NCBI RefSeq assembly: GCF_016725325.1
Contig: NZ_CP068083.1
Coordinates: 5,071,303-5,135,302, forward strand
Length of the DNA: 64,000 nt
Reading direction: 5' to 3'
Source: Sphingobacterium spiritivorum
Lineage (GTDB): Bacteria; Bacteroidota; Bacteroidia; Sphingobacteriales; Sphingobacteriaceae
This document shows, piece by piece, positions 1-8,512 of this stretch. The position numbers and the translations under genes are program-made. Below the pieces are notes generated by a model that was not told the origin of the DNA, did not search any database, and worked only from the letters and a program-made list of their open reading frames with translations. How positions within the stretch are numbered: position 1 is the stretch's first letter; each line of letters begins with the position of its first letter.

Positions 1-1
1 G

Positions 2-1837
2 AGTCCTGCTTTAGGTGATCTAAATGTAGACATGGGATATGTCAATTCCTTTGCAGACAACCGCGATAAGATCAAACAGTATCGCAGAATTAACGGTACT
101 GTAATCTGGACAACCAGATTCGGGAATAAAAAACAGTGGAAACATACTCTGCAGGGTACATACAACAAAGTGCTGGATGGAGTAGCCAAAGATGAAGATG
201 ATACACAATCTACTATAGTAAAATATGGCAACTGGAACTTTAATGCATCAAGCAGGACCAGTTATCAGATTAATAACAGTTTTTTCAAACGTTTTGGATT
301 AAATTTAGGCGTTAGCACAGCTCATCAGCAATCTTATAAAGAGTATTATTATAATGACGCTTTTGTCCTTTATACAGACACGTTACAAACTGGAATCGTA
401 GAAGGAAATTACGATAAAGGTCAATATACTGCCGTTGATCATGTGGATGGAAGGCCCTTAAATCTAACCGGTAGATTAGAAACCAATGCCGTTTGGAAGA
501 TTGGAAACTTAACACACAACATCAATTTTGGTGTCAATGCGGATTATTCTATAAATAATGGAAAAGGAAGACTGGCTGATCCCAGCAGACCCAATAAAGG
601 CCTAAGCCTTAATACAGAAAGGTATTACGACTTTTCTCTCCTTACGCCTGTAAAGAATTTAGGACTATATCTTGAAGATCAGTTCAAAGCATCCGTTTTT
701 GGCAATCCGCTTGCTGTATCAGCCGGAGTAAGATGGGATACACAAAATGGTCACCAATCCTTTTCACCACGCACAAATATCAGTTACAGACCCAGCAAAG
801 AACTACAGCTTGGCCTTGCTTATGGATTATCCTTTAAAGCACCGAGTCTCGCCCATCTCTATCCGGGACCGGTATTTACCGAATACCTGTTATTGAATGC
901 ATACAACGGAAAACAAGCTGAAAGTACATCAAGAATATATGTCCACCGGTATGATCCGCCAAGTGAACAATTAAAAGCTCAGTATTCGCAAACATTAGAA
1001 GGCTCAGCAATGTGGAATAAACACAACCACTCCGTTCGTGTAAATGCCTTTTTGAAGCAAAACAGAAATGGAATTAATACCATATCTAACCGTGAAAGAT
1101 TAATGTTACCGGTCTATGAAGCAACTCCTGTCACAGGAAGCAAGCCATTAGTGGAAGTCGTTGGAGAAAAAGCCTATATGCTTAATAAAAGAACACTTCA
1201 AAATTCGCTAAGTACAGATAATTACGGGTTTGAAGTACTATACAGTTCTCCAAAGATTGAAGCACTCTACACATCTGTAAATATTGCAGGAGGTCTGACT
1301 AAAGCGACCTCAAAGAGTAATGCGAAATATGAAGAGAGTTTCAATACTTCAGGTTCTGATCCAAAGGATGTAACCCTCGGAATTTTTAATCCGCTTAAAA
1401 ATAACAGCTACCTCAGCAACGCTCGTGTCGGCACAACAACACATTTTCCAAAACTACGTCTCATTATACAAATAATGGCTGACTTTCAACTCCTTAATTA
1501 TTCCTCACTTACAGACATCCAATACTATCCGATAGCATACTACACCAGGGATCTAACCTACTATGAGGTTACAAAATATGACCCTCAAAACCCTGCACAT
1601 CTCTATTTGTATGAACAAAGAGTAAAAAAAATGAAAGATTACAATAGTGAAAACGATGGTATCTTCTGCAATTTCAATCTTAGTATGGCTAAAGAAATCA
1701 ATAAAAACTTACGTCTGTCTTTTAATGTATACAACTTCTTAGATTATCAGCCCAGATATTATATAGTTCAAAACACTACCGTGAAAACACCTAATTCTTC
1801 ACCTAATTATGGCGCACAGATTACCTATAAATTTTAA
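2..1837 (+). CDS. TonB-dependent outer-membrane receptor, C-terminal part (5' end outside window)
   Basis: The reading frame is open to the left edge, so the plug domain and signal peptide lie outside; about 611 residues of the C-terminal 22-strand barrel are visible. Alternating aromatic/polar strands, NxxNRxxY-like turns, a LGLAYGLSFKAPSLAHLYPG segment typical of TonB receptor barrels, and a final strand ending in YGAQITYKF (terminal Phe for BAM recognition) support this. It should sit in the outer membrane and import a substrate with TonB energy; the substrate cannot be read from sequence. The next gene starts 17 bases downstream, so it is cotranscribed with a DUF4876-like lipoprotein and a further barrel protein. 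Family assignment is firm, substrate unknown. Confidence 0.88.
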   Translation, partial: SPALGDLNVDMGYVNSFADNRDKIKQYRRINGTVIWTTRFGNKKQWKHTLQGTYNKVLDGVAKDEDDTQSTIVKYGNWNFNASSRTSYQINNSFFKRFGLNLGVSTAHQQSYKEYYYNDAFVLYTDTLQTGIVEGNYDKGQYTAVDHVDGRPLNLTGRLETNAVWKIGNLTHNINFGVNADYSINNGKGRLADPSRPNKGLSLNTERYYDFSLLTPVKNLGLYLEDQFKASVFGNPLAVSAGVRWDTQNGHQSFSPRTNISYRPSKELQLGLAYGLSFKAPSLAHLYPGPVFTEYLLLNAYNGKQAESTSRIYVHRYDPPSEQLKAQYSQTLEGSAMWNKHNHSVRVNAFLKQNRNGINTISNRERLMLPVYEATPVTGSKPLVEVVGEKAYMLNKRTLQNSLSTDNYGFEVLYSSPKIEALYTSVNIAGGLTKATSKSNAKYEESFNTSGSDPKDVTLGIFNPLKNNSYLSNARVGTTTHFPKLRLIIQIMADFQLLNYSSLTDIQYYPIAYYTRDLTYYEVTKYDPQNPAHLYLYEQRVKKMKDYNSENDGIFCNFNLSMAKEINKNLRLSFNVYNFLDYQPRYYIVQNTTVKTPNSSPNYGAQITYKF

Positions 1838-1854
1838 CACTATATTTTAATAAC

Positions 1855-3168
1855 ATGAAAAAAATACTTTACCTTTTCATCCTACTACTCCCGTTTGCGG
1901 CATGTAAAAAGGAAACTCCGGATGTTGCAACAATAGATGTTGATTTAAAGATCAATTACTCCAATACTGATTTTCAAAAAACCTTTCCTTTGAAAAATAT
2001 TCAGATAACATTAAGAAATCTGTCTACAAATGTTGTCACAAAATATGTTGCAAACGGAGGTACTTTTCAGATTGCCGGATTAGCACCGGGATCATATGAC
2101 ATAGATGCATCTGTAACTATTCCCAGACAAGAATACACTACTCTTGCCGGAGAAGATCCCGGAACAGACATTACATTTAATGCATCCAATAAAAGAGTAT
2201 CTCTGATTGACGCTACATCACTTGAATTTAATTTGATTGCCGGGCAGACAGGCTCATTTGTAATCAAACAAATCTACTATGCAGGATCAGATAACAAGGA
2301 AGGAGCGCTGTACAGAGATCAGTTTATAGAAATATACAACAATACAGATCAGGTTCTTTATGCTGACAGTCTTTATTTCGGTCGTTTGTATGGAAGACAG
2401 AGTACCAGAACGGCTACGACTCATATACAGGCCAATGGTCAGCATGACTGGAGTAAATCTCTTAACATGACTGTAGGAAATGCTGCTAATACAGATTATG
2501 TATATGGTCGTGATTTATTTATGGTTCCGGGAACAGGGAAAAATTATCCGGTACAGCCTGGTCAAAGCATTATTATTGCGCAAAACGCACTGAACCATAA
2601 AATTCCTTTTATAGGAGCAGATGGTAAAGAAGTTCCGATTAAAAAACCTGAATTAACAGTTGACCTGAGCGGTGCAAATTTTGAAGTATATTATGGTAAA
2701 CTACCGAGTATAAACCCTTTACCATCCGATATTGACAATCCTTCCGTACCTAATGTTGATATTATCGACTATGAAGCGCGTGACTGGATCCTGGACAGTC
2801 CGGGAAGAGATTCTTATTTTATATTTAAAGGACAAACACGCCAGGCAGTAGAAGCACTGAAAAGCTACTATGAACCGACTTTATCAGCTCCGTCAGCAAG
2901 TGCAAAAACATACAGACAGATCCCATCAGCATGGTTAATGGATGCTGTAGAAGTTCAACCTAATCTACCAGATAGCCGTATACCTAAAAAATTACTTCCT
3001 GCATTTGATTCAGGATATACATTCGCAACAGACGGCTCTTATTCTTCACAATCTGTTATCCGCAAAACAGCGACTACTGTCTCAGGCCGGAGAGTATTGA
3101 AAGATACAAATAACTCAACAGAAGATTTTACAGTAATAAAAGCAAACCCAAGAGGATTTGCAGACTAA
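1855..3168 (+). CDS. DUF4876-like outer-membrane lipoprotein
   Basis: 437 residues. The N-terminus is a lipoprotein signal (MKKILYLFILLLPFAAC, lipobox Cys at residue 17) followed by KKE, so the mature protein should be lipid anchored. Residues 30-130 look like a carboxypeptidase-regulatory/Ig-like beta domain (conserved 'IAGLAPGSYDI' turn), followed by a larger mixed domain with many Tyr/Asn. The architecture and position right behind a TonB receptor match the DUF4876 family of Bacteroidota, which I recall but cannot check. It is probably the surface-exposed or periplasmic partner of the upstream receptor, by analogy with SusD. No catalytic motif seen. Lipoprotein nature is direct; function is inference. 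Confidence 0.72.
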   Translation: MKKILYLFILLLPFAACKKETPDVATIDVDLKINYSNTDFQKTFPLKNIQITLRNLSTNVVTKYVANGGTFQIAGLAPGSYDIDASVTIPRQEYTTLAGEDPGTDITFNASNKRVSLIDATSLEFNLIAGQTGSFVIKQIYYAGSDNKEGALYRDQFIEIYNNTDQVLYADSLYFGRLYGRQSTRTATTHIQANGQHDWSKSLNMTVGNAANTDYVYGRDLFMVPGTGKNYPVQPGQSIIIAQNALNHKIPFIGADGKEVPIKKPELTVDLSGANFEVYYGKLPSINPLPSDIDNPSVPNVDIIDYEARDWILDSPGRDSYFIFKGQTRQAVEALKSYYEPTLSAPSASAKTYRQIPSAWLMDAVEVQPNLPDSRIPKKLLPAFDSGYTFATDGSYSSQSVIRKTATTVSGRRVLKDTNNSTEDFTVIKANPRGFAD

Positions 3169-3174
3169 TAACTG

Positions 3175-3206
3175 AGCGTGTCTTTTTACAAAGACACGCT
3201 TTCTAT
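3175..3206 (+). terminator. Hairpin after the lipoprotein gene
   Basis: AGCGTGTCTTT (3175-3185) pairs with AAAGACACGCT (3190-3200) over an 11-bp stem with a TTAC loop, followed by a T-rich but interrupted tract. It lies 6 bases after the stop codon and 20 bases before the next gene, so it may attenuate rather than end transcription. Confidence 0.55.
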
Positions 3207-3220
3207 TCTTTTCTATTCAA

Positions 3221-4777
3221 ATGAAAGCATACATAAAGTATTTCTATTTAGGCCTGATAGTTTTTCTTCCATCTCACAGAATTGTGGCTCAGCAATATCC
3301 TGTTATTGACAGTATATCCAACATTAGCTATTCCACACATTCGGTATATATGAGAAGTTATCAGATGGCTGCCCAAAACAGTGTATGGATGTCAAAAGAA
3401 GTAAAGAATAACTTTAATCAGATCCTGATTGCCGGCAACTATAATACCGGGGATTTTATTGCTTCACAGGATGCAACCAGGCTCAGAAAACTGCAAGTAC
3501 AAACTGAAGGAAAAACAGAATGGAGAGGAACTCAGCTTTGGGGTAAATTTGCCTATTCCAAACAAATGGAAGACAGCACAAGATTAAGACATCAGACAAG
3601 GTGGAATGAGGACGCTCCTGTTTATTATGGTTCTTTAAAAAACAATTATTATGAGCGGGATACCTACAAGTTAGATGCAGGAATTCAGCATGTTTTTTTC
3701 AACAACCGTATTCCTGTGACATTAGATCTCGATTACCGGGTAGGAAATAATTTTTCAAACAATGATCCCAGAGGAGATGTCAAAGATCACAATTTCAATA
3801 CCGCACTATCAGTAGGTTATCAAACTGAAAAATGGATCTACCATTTAAGAGGCTTGTACGGATATGGAAGAGAACGTGTAAATGTTGCATTTAAAAACAG
3901 TAAATACACTGAAAATACATCAGATCCGCTATACGTAAATTGGTTTATGAATGGATATGGAAATGCTATTGAACGTATTAAAGATATCAATTACAATAAT
4001 GACCTCAAAAGACATGGTATCAGTGTCCATGTACGTCATCAGTTAAACAGAGAGCAGCGTCTTTATGTTAATCTTGCAACTATTCAGGAAGAACAATTTT
4101 TTAAACAATACAATATTTCAGTATTGACCTATATCCCAATGAATAAATATAAAAGGGATAGTTATACTGCTTCTGCATTGTGGATATTAGAAAAAGACCT
4201 GAATCATCAGACAGCTGTGGGATTAGAAGGAGGAATTATTGACGGGCGGGATTTTAACTACGATCTGATGAAGAATAATTATCTGTATCGTCAGGAATAC
4301 GTAAAAGCAGATGCTACACAAGTATGGAGAAGCTATCAGTTCAATGGAATAATAGGCTATCAGTCTGAAGATAAAAAAGAAGGATTAACAGGTAATCACA
4401 TCTCGATTTCCACAATGACTGCAGGATTGGGAACTAAAAAAACATTTAACTTAACGAGACTAACAGATTTAATTGGATCTCTGCGTATAAGACATAGGCT
4501 ACCGATAGCGCAGGAATTACTTCTACCTGTCACCAATTCGGGTGTATTTGCCAAAACGTTAATATACCATGACTATCTGTACAATGCCTCCTCTTCAACT
4601 GAAGTTGGCACTTCATGGGGATTTAATATTAACAAAATTAAAAGTTCGGCATGGCGCTTCTCTTTTGATATTGACTACGAGATGAGAAATAAGTTACCAA
4701 CTTATTCCTTTGATCCTCTTTCTGTACCTGGAAAAAACAGAACAAGGCTAGGTGCACAAATTGCTTATTTATTCTGA
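3221..4777 (+). CDS. Outer-membrane beta-barrel protein (DUF6850-like)
   Basis: 518 residues with a cleavable signal peptide (hydrophobic residues 8-18, cleavage near VAQQ at about residue 24). The rest is a run of amphipathic strands rich in Tyr, Asn and Arg, ending in GAQIAYLF with a terminal Phe, the outer-membrane barrel signature. No plug domain, TonB box or carboxypeptidase-like N-terminal domain is seen, so it is not a TonB receptor itself. It is the third gene of a unit with the receptor and the DUF4876-like lipoprotein; that gene trio resembles clusters I recall with DUF6850 barrels in Bacteroides. Barrel nature is well supported; the DUF name is from memory and function is unknown. 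Confidence 0.7.
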   Translation: MKAYIKYFYLGLIVFLPSHRIVAQQYPVIDSISNISYSTHSVYMRSYQMAAQNSVWMSKEVKNNFNQILIAGNYNTGDFIASQDATRLRKLQVQTEGKTEWRGTQLWGKFAYSKQMEDSTRLRHQTRWNEDAPVYYGSLKNNYYERDTYKLDAGIQHVFFNNRIPVTLDLDYRVGNNFSNNDPRGDVKDHNFNTALSVGYQTEKWIYHLRGLYGYGRERVNVAFKNSKYTENTSDPLYVNWFMNGYGNAIERIKDINYNNDLKRHGISVHVRHQLNREQRLYVNLATIQEEQFFKQYNISVLTYIPMNKYKRDSYTASALWILEKDLNHQTAVGLEGGIIDGRDFNYDLMKNNYLYRQEYVKADATQVWRSYQFNGIIGYQSEDKKEGLTGNHISISTMTAGLGTKKTFNLTRLTDLIGSLRIRHRLPIAQELLLPVTNSGVFAKTLIYHDYLYNASSSTEVGTSWGFNINKIKSSAWRFSFDIDYEMRNKLPTYSFDPLSVPGKNRTRLGAQIAYLF

Positions 4778-4791
4778 TAATATTCAACAAA

Positions 4792-4826
4792 AAAAAGGAT
4801 CTGCAGTTTGATTGCAGATCCTTTTT
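4792..4826. terminator. Bidirectional intrinsic terminator
   Basis: AAAAAGGATCTGCA (4792-4805) and TGCAGATCCTTTTT (4813-4826) form a perfect 14-bp stem with a 7-base loop. A-run and T-run flank it on both strands, so it can end both the rightward barrel gene and the leftward M1 peptidase gene. Confidence 0.9.
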
Positions 4827-4845
4827 CACTTTAGAAAAATCCCTG

Positions 4846-6708
4846 TTAAAGTGCTTTTACATTATCTTTAGGAGTATAATCCATAAAAATACCACCATCC
4901 AGTTCCACTTTCTTCACCGTTTGTTTGACAGGAATACGCAGAGTTGTTTGTTTTGCATCTTTCTCCCACACCTGAGGAGTATAATGTGTTGTGGTAGATT
5001 TACCATCGGCAAAAGTAATATGTACATCAAACGGAACTGCGAATCCTCCGATATTGTCTACTGATACTTCTATATTGCCGGAAACAGGCTTCACGTTGTT
5101 AATTTTCAGATCAATATAATTATTGCTGAAAAACCAGTTTTGCCAAAACCAGTTCAGGTTTTTCCCTGATCCGGTATTCATAGAGTAGAAGTAATCCCAG
5201 GGAATCGGATGCTTACCATTCCAGTTATTCATATAATGATGTAATGCTTTTTTAAATAAAGCATCTCCCAGATAATCTTTAAGTGCAAGATAAGAAAGCG
5301 CTGATTTGATATAAGAGTTATTTCCATATCCGGTACCGCTTAGCTGAGAGCTCATGGAGATCAATGGTTGATCCTGCTCAGCAGAAGGATCCGAGATCCA
5401 TCCTTTAACCCTGAAATCCTGAAACATTTTTTTCGTAGTAGCTTCACCGTTCTCGTCAAGTCCGATCAGGTATTCAAAAGCTGTAGCCCAGCCCTCATCC
5501 ATAAAAGCATAGCGGGCTTCATTAGTACCCATATAAAACGGAAAATAGGTGTGCGCAATCTCATGATCCACCGTCTGACGCGCATCCAGCAGATTATCCG
5601 GTACACTCGAATCATTTATCATCATGGGATATTCCATATCCGCAAACCCTTGTACAGCGGTCATCGTCGTATACGGGTACTCTACCCCCGGCCAGTGTTT
5701 GGAAAACCAGTCAATACAATACTGCTCCCAACCCACATACTGCTCAAAATCTTTCGTTCCCGCTTTATAAGCCGCCTGTACACTTACCCGCTTAGAGGGC
5801 AGCTGTACACTTGAAGCATCCCAGACGTAATGGTTGCTCATTGCAAAACAAAAATCCGTAACCTTATCAGCCTTAAATTTCCATATGTTCCATTCTTTAG
5901 GTTGGGTAACATTTCCCGATTTCATTTCCTGTTCATTCGCGATATGCATACGTGTATCACTGTTTAATGACTGTTTGAATCGCTTTAAAAATTCAGGCAT
6001 CAGTACCTCTTCCGGATTCAGAAATGTACCGGTCGCCCATACTACATAATTTTTGGGTGCAGCAATAGTAAACGTATAATCATTAAAGTCATTGTAAAAC
6101 TCCTGCCTTCCATTATGCGCGAGCATATCCCATCCGTTATAATCGTCATACACTGCAATTCTCGGATATGAATAAGCCACATAAAATGTCTCCGGATCAA
6201 TCTGCCCTTCCCTGTCACTCTGTACAGATAAAGGATATTCCCATGAAATCGTAAACGTCGCTTTTCCGTTAGGCAAGATAGCATCTTCAAAAGCACCCAA
6301 AGTTACAGTCCCCCAATCCTGAGCATCTACCTCATATTGATTGCCATTCATAGCAAAAGAATGAATTTTCAATCCCGAAGTCAGAAAATCAGTTTCAGCA
6401 TAAGCGGCTCGTGGGGAATTAGGTTTGTGCACATTATTATCAAATCGAATCGCCACCTGTCTCAATGTATCCGGACTGTTATTGGTATATACGATAGTCT
6501 CCATACCACTGACCATCTTTGTATTCGCATCTACTTTCACCTGCACATCATATACACCCTTATTTTGCCAGTATGCCGGTCCGGGAGCTCCGGACAGACT
6601 GCGTGTACCACGCTCATAAGCCAGTTTAATATTTCGGGGAATATATAATTCCTGCGCAAATGCCGACAAAGCCAACATAAAACATAAAACACTCAGTAAT
6701 TTTTTCAT
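4846..6708 (-). CDS. M1 family zinc metallopeptidase, exported
   Basis: 620 residues with a signal peptide (MKKLLSVLCFMLALSAFAQ). The gluzincin signature HEIAH is at residues 382-386 and the third zinc ligand Glu405 follows exactly 18 residues after the second His (HExxH-x18-E), within MDEGWATAFE. An aminopeptidase-N-like N-terminal beta domain occupies roughly residues 45-240 and a short beta domain ends the protein. The GAMEN exopeptidase loop of classic aminopeptidase N is replaced by GFADMEYP near residue 355, as in many Bacteroidota M1 members. Likely a periplasmic or secreted aminopeptidase used to degrade peptides. A perfect -7 promoter element lies 20 bases upstream of the start codon. 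Confidence 0.93.
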   Translation of the reverse strand: MKKLLSVLCFMLALSAFAQELYIPRNIKLAYERGTRSLSGAPGPAYWQNKGVYDVQVKVDANTKMVSGMETIVYTNNSPDTLRQVAIRFDNNVHKPNSPRAAYAETDFLTSGLKIHSFAMNGNQYEVDAQDWGTVTLGAFEDAILPNGKATFTISWEYPLSVQSDREGQIDPETFYVAYSYPRIAVYDDYNGWDMLAHNGRQEFYNDFNDYTFTIAAPKNYVVWATGTFLNPEEVLMPEFLKRFKQSLNSDTRMHIANEQEMKSGNVTQPKEWNIWKFKADKVTDFCFAMSNHYVWDASSVQLPSKRVSVQAAYKAGTKDFEQYVGWEQYCIDWFSKHWPGVEYPYTTMTAVQGFADMEYPMMINDSSVPDNLLDARQTVDHEIAHTYFPFYMGTNEARYAFMDEGWATAFEYLIGLDENGEATTKKMFQDFRVKGWISDPSAEQDQPLISMSSQLSGTGYGNNSYIKSALSYLALKDYLGDALFKKALHHYMNNWNGKHPIPWDYFYSMNTGSGKNLNWFWQNWFFSNNYIDLKINNVKPVSGNIEVSVDNIGGFAVPFDVHITFADGKSTTTHYTPQVWEKDAKQTTLRIPVKQTVKKVELDGGIFMDYTPKDNVKAL

Positions 6709-6727
6709 ATCATCACGATTGGATAAT

Positions 6728-6735
6728 CAAAAATA
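6728..6735 (-). promoter_or_regulatory. -7 promoter element for the M1 peptidase gene
   Basis: On the minus strand this reads TATTTTTG, a full match to the Bacteroidota -7 consensus TAnnTTTG, 19 bases before the M1 peptidase ATG. The weak -33 element is not clear. Confidence 0.55.
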
Positions 6736-6802
6736 ACTAAAGTTAACAGAATTGGAATGTCTATTTAACATTAGAGTAAAAAAGCTAAAGACACAGCTGA
6801 TC

Positions 6803-6824
6803 TTGCTGGTGGGGACACCAGCAA
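6803..6824. repeat. Small perfect inverted repeat
   Basis: TTGCTGGTG (6803-6811) and CACCAGCAA (6816-6824) make a 9-bp stem closed by a GGGA loop, in the gap between the promoter side of the M1 peptidase gene and the terminator of the SH3 gene. There is no T-run, so it is not an intrinsic terminator; it may be a dispersed extragenic palindrome. Confidence 0.5.
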
Positions 6825-6837
6825 AAGTATTAACAAT

Positions 6838-6867
6838 AAAAAAGCCGGATCAATGATCCGGCTTTTT
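6838..6867. terminator. Bidirectional intrinsic terminator
   Basis: GCCGGATC (6844-6851) pairs with GATCCGGC (6855-6862), closed by AAT and flanked by six A and five T residues. Its main job is to end the leftward BON/SH3 transcript that stops at 6887. Confidence 0.88.
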
Positions 6868-6886
6868 ATATCCTATGTAGAAAAAG

Positions 6887-7306
6887 TTATACAGATTCCA
6901 GATACTGCGCATAGCAATACCCTTCCTCATTATCTTTTGTACGTACAAGCCACCACTGATCGTTTGCTTTGCTGATCAGCGTGATAATTTCCCCTTTTGC
7001 CGCCTTACCTACAATAGGCTGATCTGTTCCCGGGCCTTTACGAATATTCAGATTACTGTTTTCCGTAATTACACGCACTTCGCTCCCCGGTACTTCCGTA
7101 GCGACATCTACATTCATGACCACATCGCCGGTCAGAAAATTAGGGTCAATCTGCCCGTAGATATCCCAAAGTTTATTTTTCACTTCCGCTGTCGGAGCTG
7201 TTCCAGCTATACGAAGTACACCATCCTGTTCAGCGAATTGCAAATCATTTATTCCTGATGCCTGAGCAGTATCTAATAATGCTCTGTATTTATCCTGTAA
7301 TGCCAT
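6887..7306 (-). CDS. BON-like plus bacterial SH3 domain protein
   Basis: 139 residues, no signal peptide by eye. Residues 1-70 resemble a BON-type or LysM-associated domain ('DLQFAEQDGVLRIAGTAPT' then 'VVMNVDV'); residues 75-139 are a bacterial SH3 domain with the characteristic LNIRKGPGTDQPIVGKAAKG turn and WWLVRT...GYCYAQYL end. SH3b domains bind peptidoglycan or other cell-wall ligands. It follows the two-BON lipoprotein gene by 21 bases on the same strand, so they form an envelope-stress operon by inference. Without a recognisable leader its export route is unclear. Confidence 0.78.
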   Translation of the reverse strand: MALQDKYRALLDTAQASGINDLQFAEQDGVLRIAGTAPTAEVKNKLWDIYGQIDPNFLTGDVVMNVDVATEVPGSEVRVITENSNLNIRKGPGTDQPIVGKAAKGEIITLISKANDQWWLVRTKDNEEGYCYAQYLESV

Positions 7307-7327
7307 ATTAATGCTTCTTTAAAATGA

Positions 7328-7813
7328 TTATTTGACCGATAATCCCGAAAGATCTACTTTTTTAGGATTCAGATTATCCAAAGCTTGTTTCAATGTTTTG
7401 ATACGCGCCTGTTCAATTGTTCCTGTCACCTGGATAACTCCATCTTTCACGTTTGCCGATAAGGCAGGAAAGTCCTTCATTACATCTGCAACATTCTTAA
7501 CTAAAGTATCATCTACAGGAGTAGGTAATACCGGCGCAGCCTCTACAATAATGTTATTGACAACAGATTTAACACCTTTTTCTGCCGATTTTGCAGCAGT
7601 TTCGAGACTAATCTTTTCTTGTTCAGTAGCCACTGTACCGGATAACGTGACAACTCCGTCTTTCACATCCACCAATACATCAGGATTACCACTTACAGCG
7701 GTTTCAACCTTCGTTTTCAGATCCGCATCCGAGATCTTGGATTTACATGAAATCATACTCATAGTCAAAAGTCCGGCCATGAATAAAACGGGAATAAATC
7801 TTTTTACATTCAT
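7328..7813 (-). CDS. Lipoprotein with two BON domains
   Basis: 161 residues. The leader MNVKRFIPVLFMAGLLTMSMISC gives a lipobox Cys at residue 23. Two BON domains follow, roughly residues 30-93 and 95-158, each with the 'VKDGVVTLSGTV' / 'VKDGVIQVTGTI' beta hairpin that marks the family. BON proteins such as E. coli OsmY and DolP bind phospholipid surfaces and protect the envelope under stress. The protein is probably anchored in the periplasm. It is first in an operon with the SH3 protein. Confidence 0.88.
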   Translation of the reverse strand: MNVKRFIPVLFMAGLLTMSMISCKSKISDADLKTKVETAVSGNPDVLVDVKDGVVTLSGTVATEQEKISLETAAKSAEKGVKSVVNNIIVEAAPVLPTPVDDTLVKNVADVMKDFPALSANVKDGVIQVTGTIEQARIKTLKQALDNLNPKKVDLSGLSVK

Positions 7814-7929
7814 AATTTTTTAATTTAACAGTTCTTATATTCAACCTTTACATCTTATTCAGGATTCATACTGAAAAGACTATCATACTAACAACTCTGA
7901 TTTCAATTTGTTTGAATGGATGTAAGATC

Positions 7930-8388
7930 TTAATATATCCCTTTTATTACCTGCCGGATACCATTAAATTCAAAATCCTGATCCTTTTTCTTACCAATCA
8001 GTTGTTTACCTATTGGTGATTGAGCAGAAACAACTGCATATTTATTTCCATCGATAATAAGCTGCCCAAGACTCGTTGCCAGAAAATAGGTAAATCTGTC
8101 GGTGACCACCAGAGCACCCAATTTTCCAACATCAGTTCCCTCCTGCTCGATCTTATTAATAATATCCAGTTCACGTATCACTTCCGTCCGTTGCTGTTGC
8201 AATCTGTTGATATCCTGCTGGATCATCTCACGTGAAGTTTCGTACTTATCCCCTGCACTGCTCTTGGTGTCATCATTAGCAGATTCCTGCGCCTGTACCA
8301 GTGCTGTATCAATTTCCAGCAATCGTCTGTCAGTAGTCTCTTTAATGTGCTTAACAAGCTTTTCTTTTAGTTGTACCGGATCTTTCAT
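7930..8388 (-). CDS. GreA/GreB-like transcription factor domain protein
   Basis: 152 residues from the ATG at 8388; a longer frame exists only with a GTG at 8427 and adds unconvincing residues. Residues 1-80 are a charged alpha-helical stretch likely to form a coiled coil; residues 85-150 match the GreA/GreB C-terminal (FKBP-like) domain, with GALVVTDRFTYFLA and the diagnostic VVSAQSPIGKQLIGKKKDQDFEF, which corresponds to the 'SPxGxALlGkkvGD' motif. It should bind RNA polymerase's secondary channel like Gre factors. Family members are often mislabelled 3-oxoacyl-ACP synthase; nothing here resembles a thiolase fold. Confidence 0.75.
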   Translation of the reverse strand: MKDPVQLKEKLVKHIKETTDRRLLEIDTALVQAQESANDDTKSSAGDKYETSREMIQQDINRLQQQRTEVIRELDIINKIEQEGTDVGKLGALVVTDRFTYFLATSLGQLIIDGNKYAVVSAQSPIGKQLIGKKKDQDFEFNGIRQVIKGIY

Positions 8389-8512
8389 ACCCGAAACTAA
8401 GATATATTTCCGAAATACCAAGCACACTTTTAAGATAGCTATTTTGTGACGTTAGTAATACATTCATTTTCAACAAAATTTAATATTTTTACTCAAACAC
8501 TTTCAGATATTA

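Noticed and set aside
5368..5814. 148-codon open frame on the plus strand inside the M1 peptidase gene
   Set aside because: It is antisense to an intact gene with a full zinc motif, and its composition is not protein-like.
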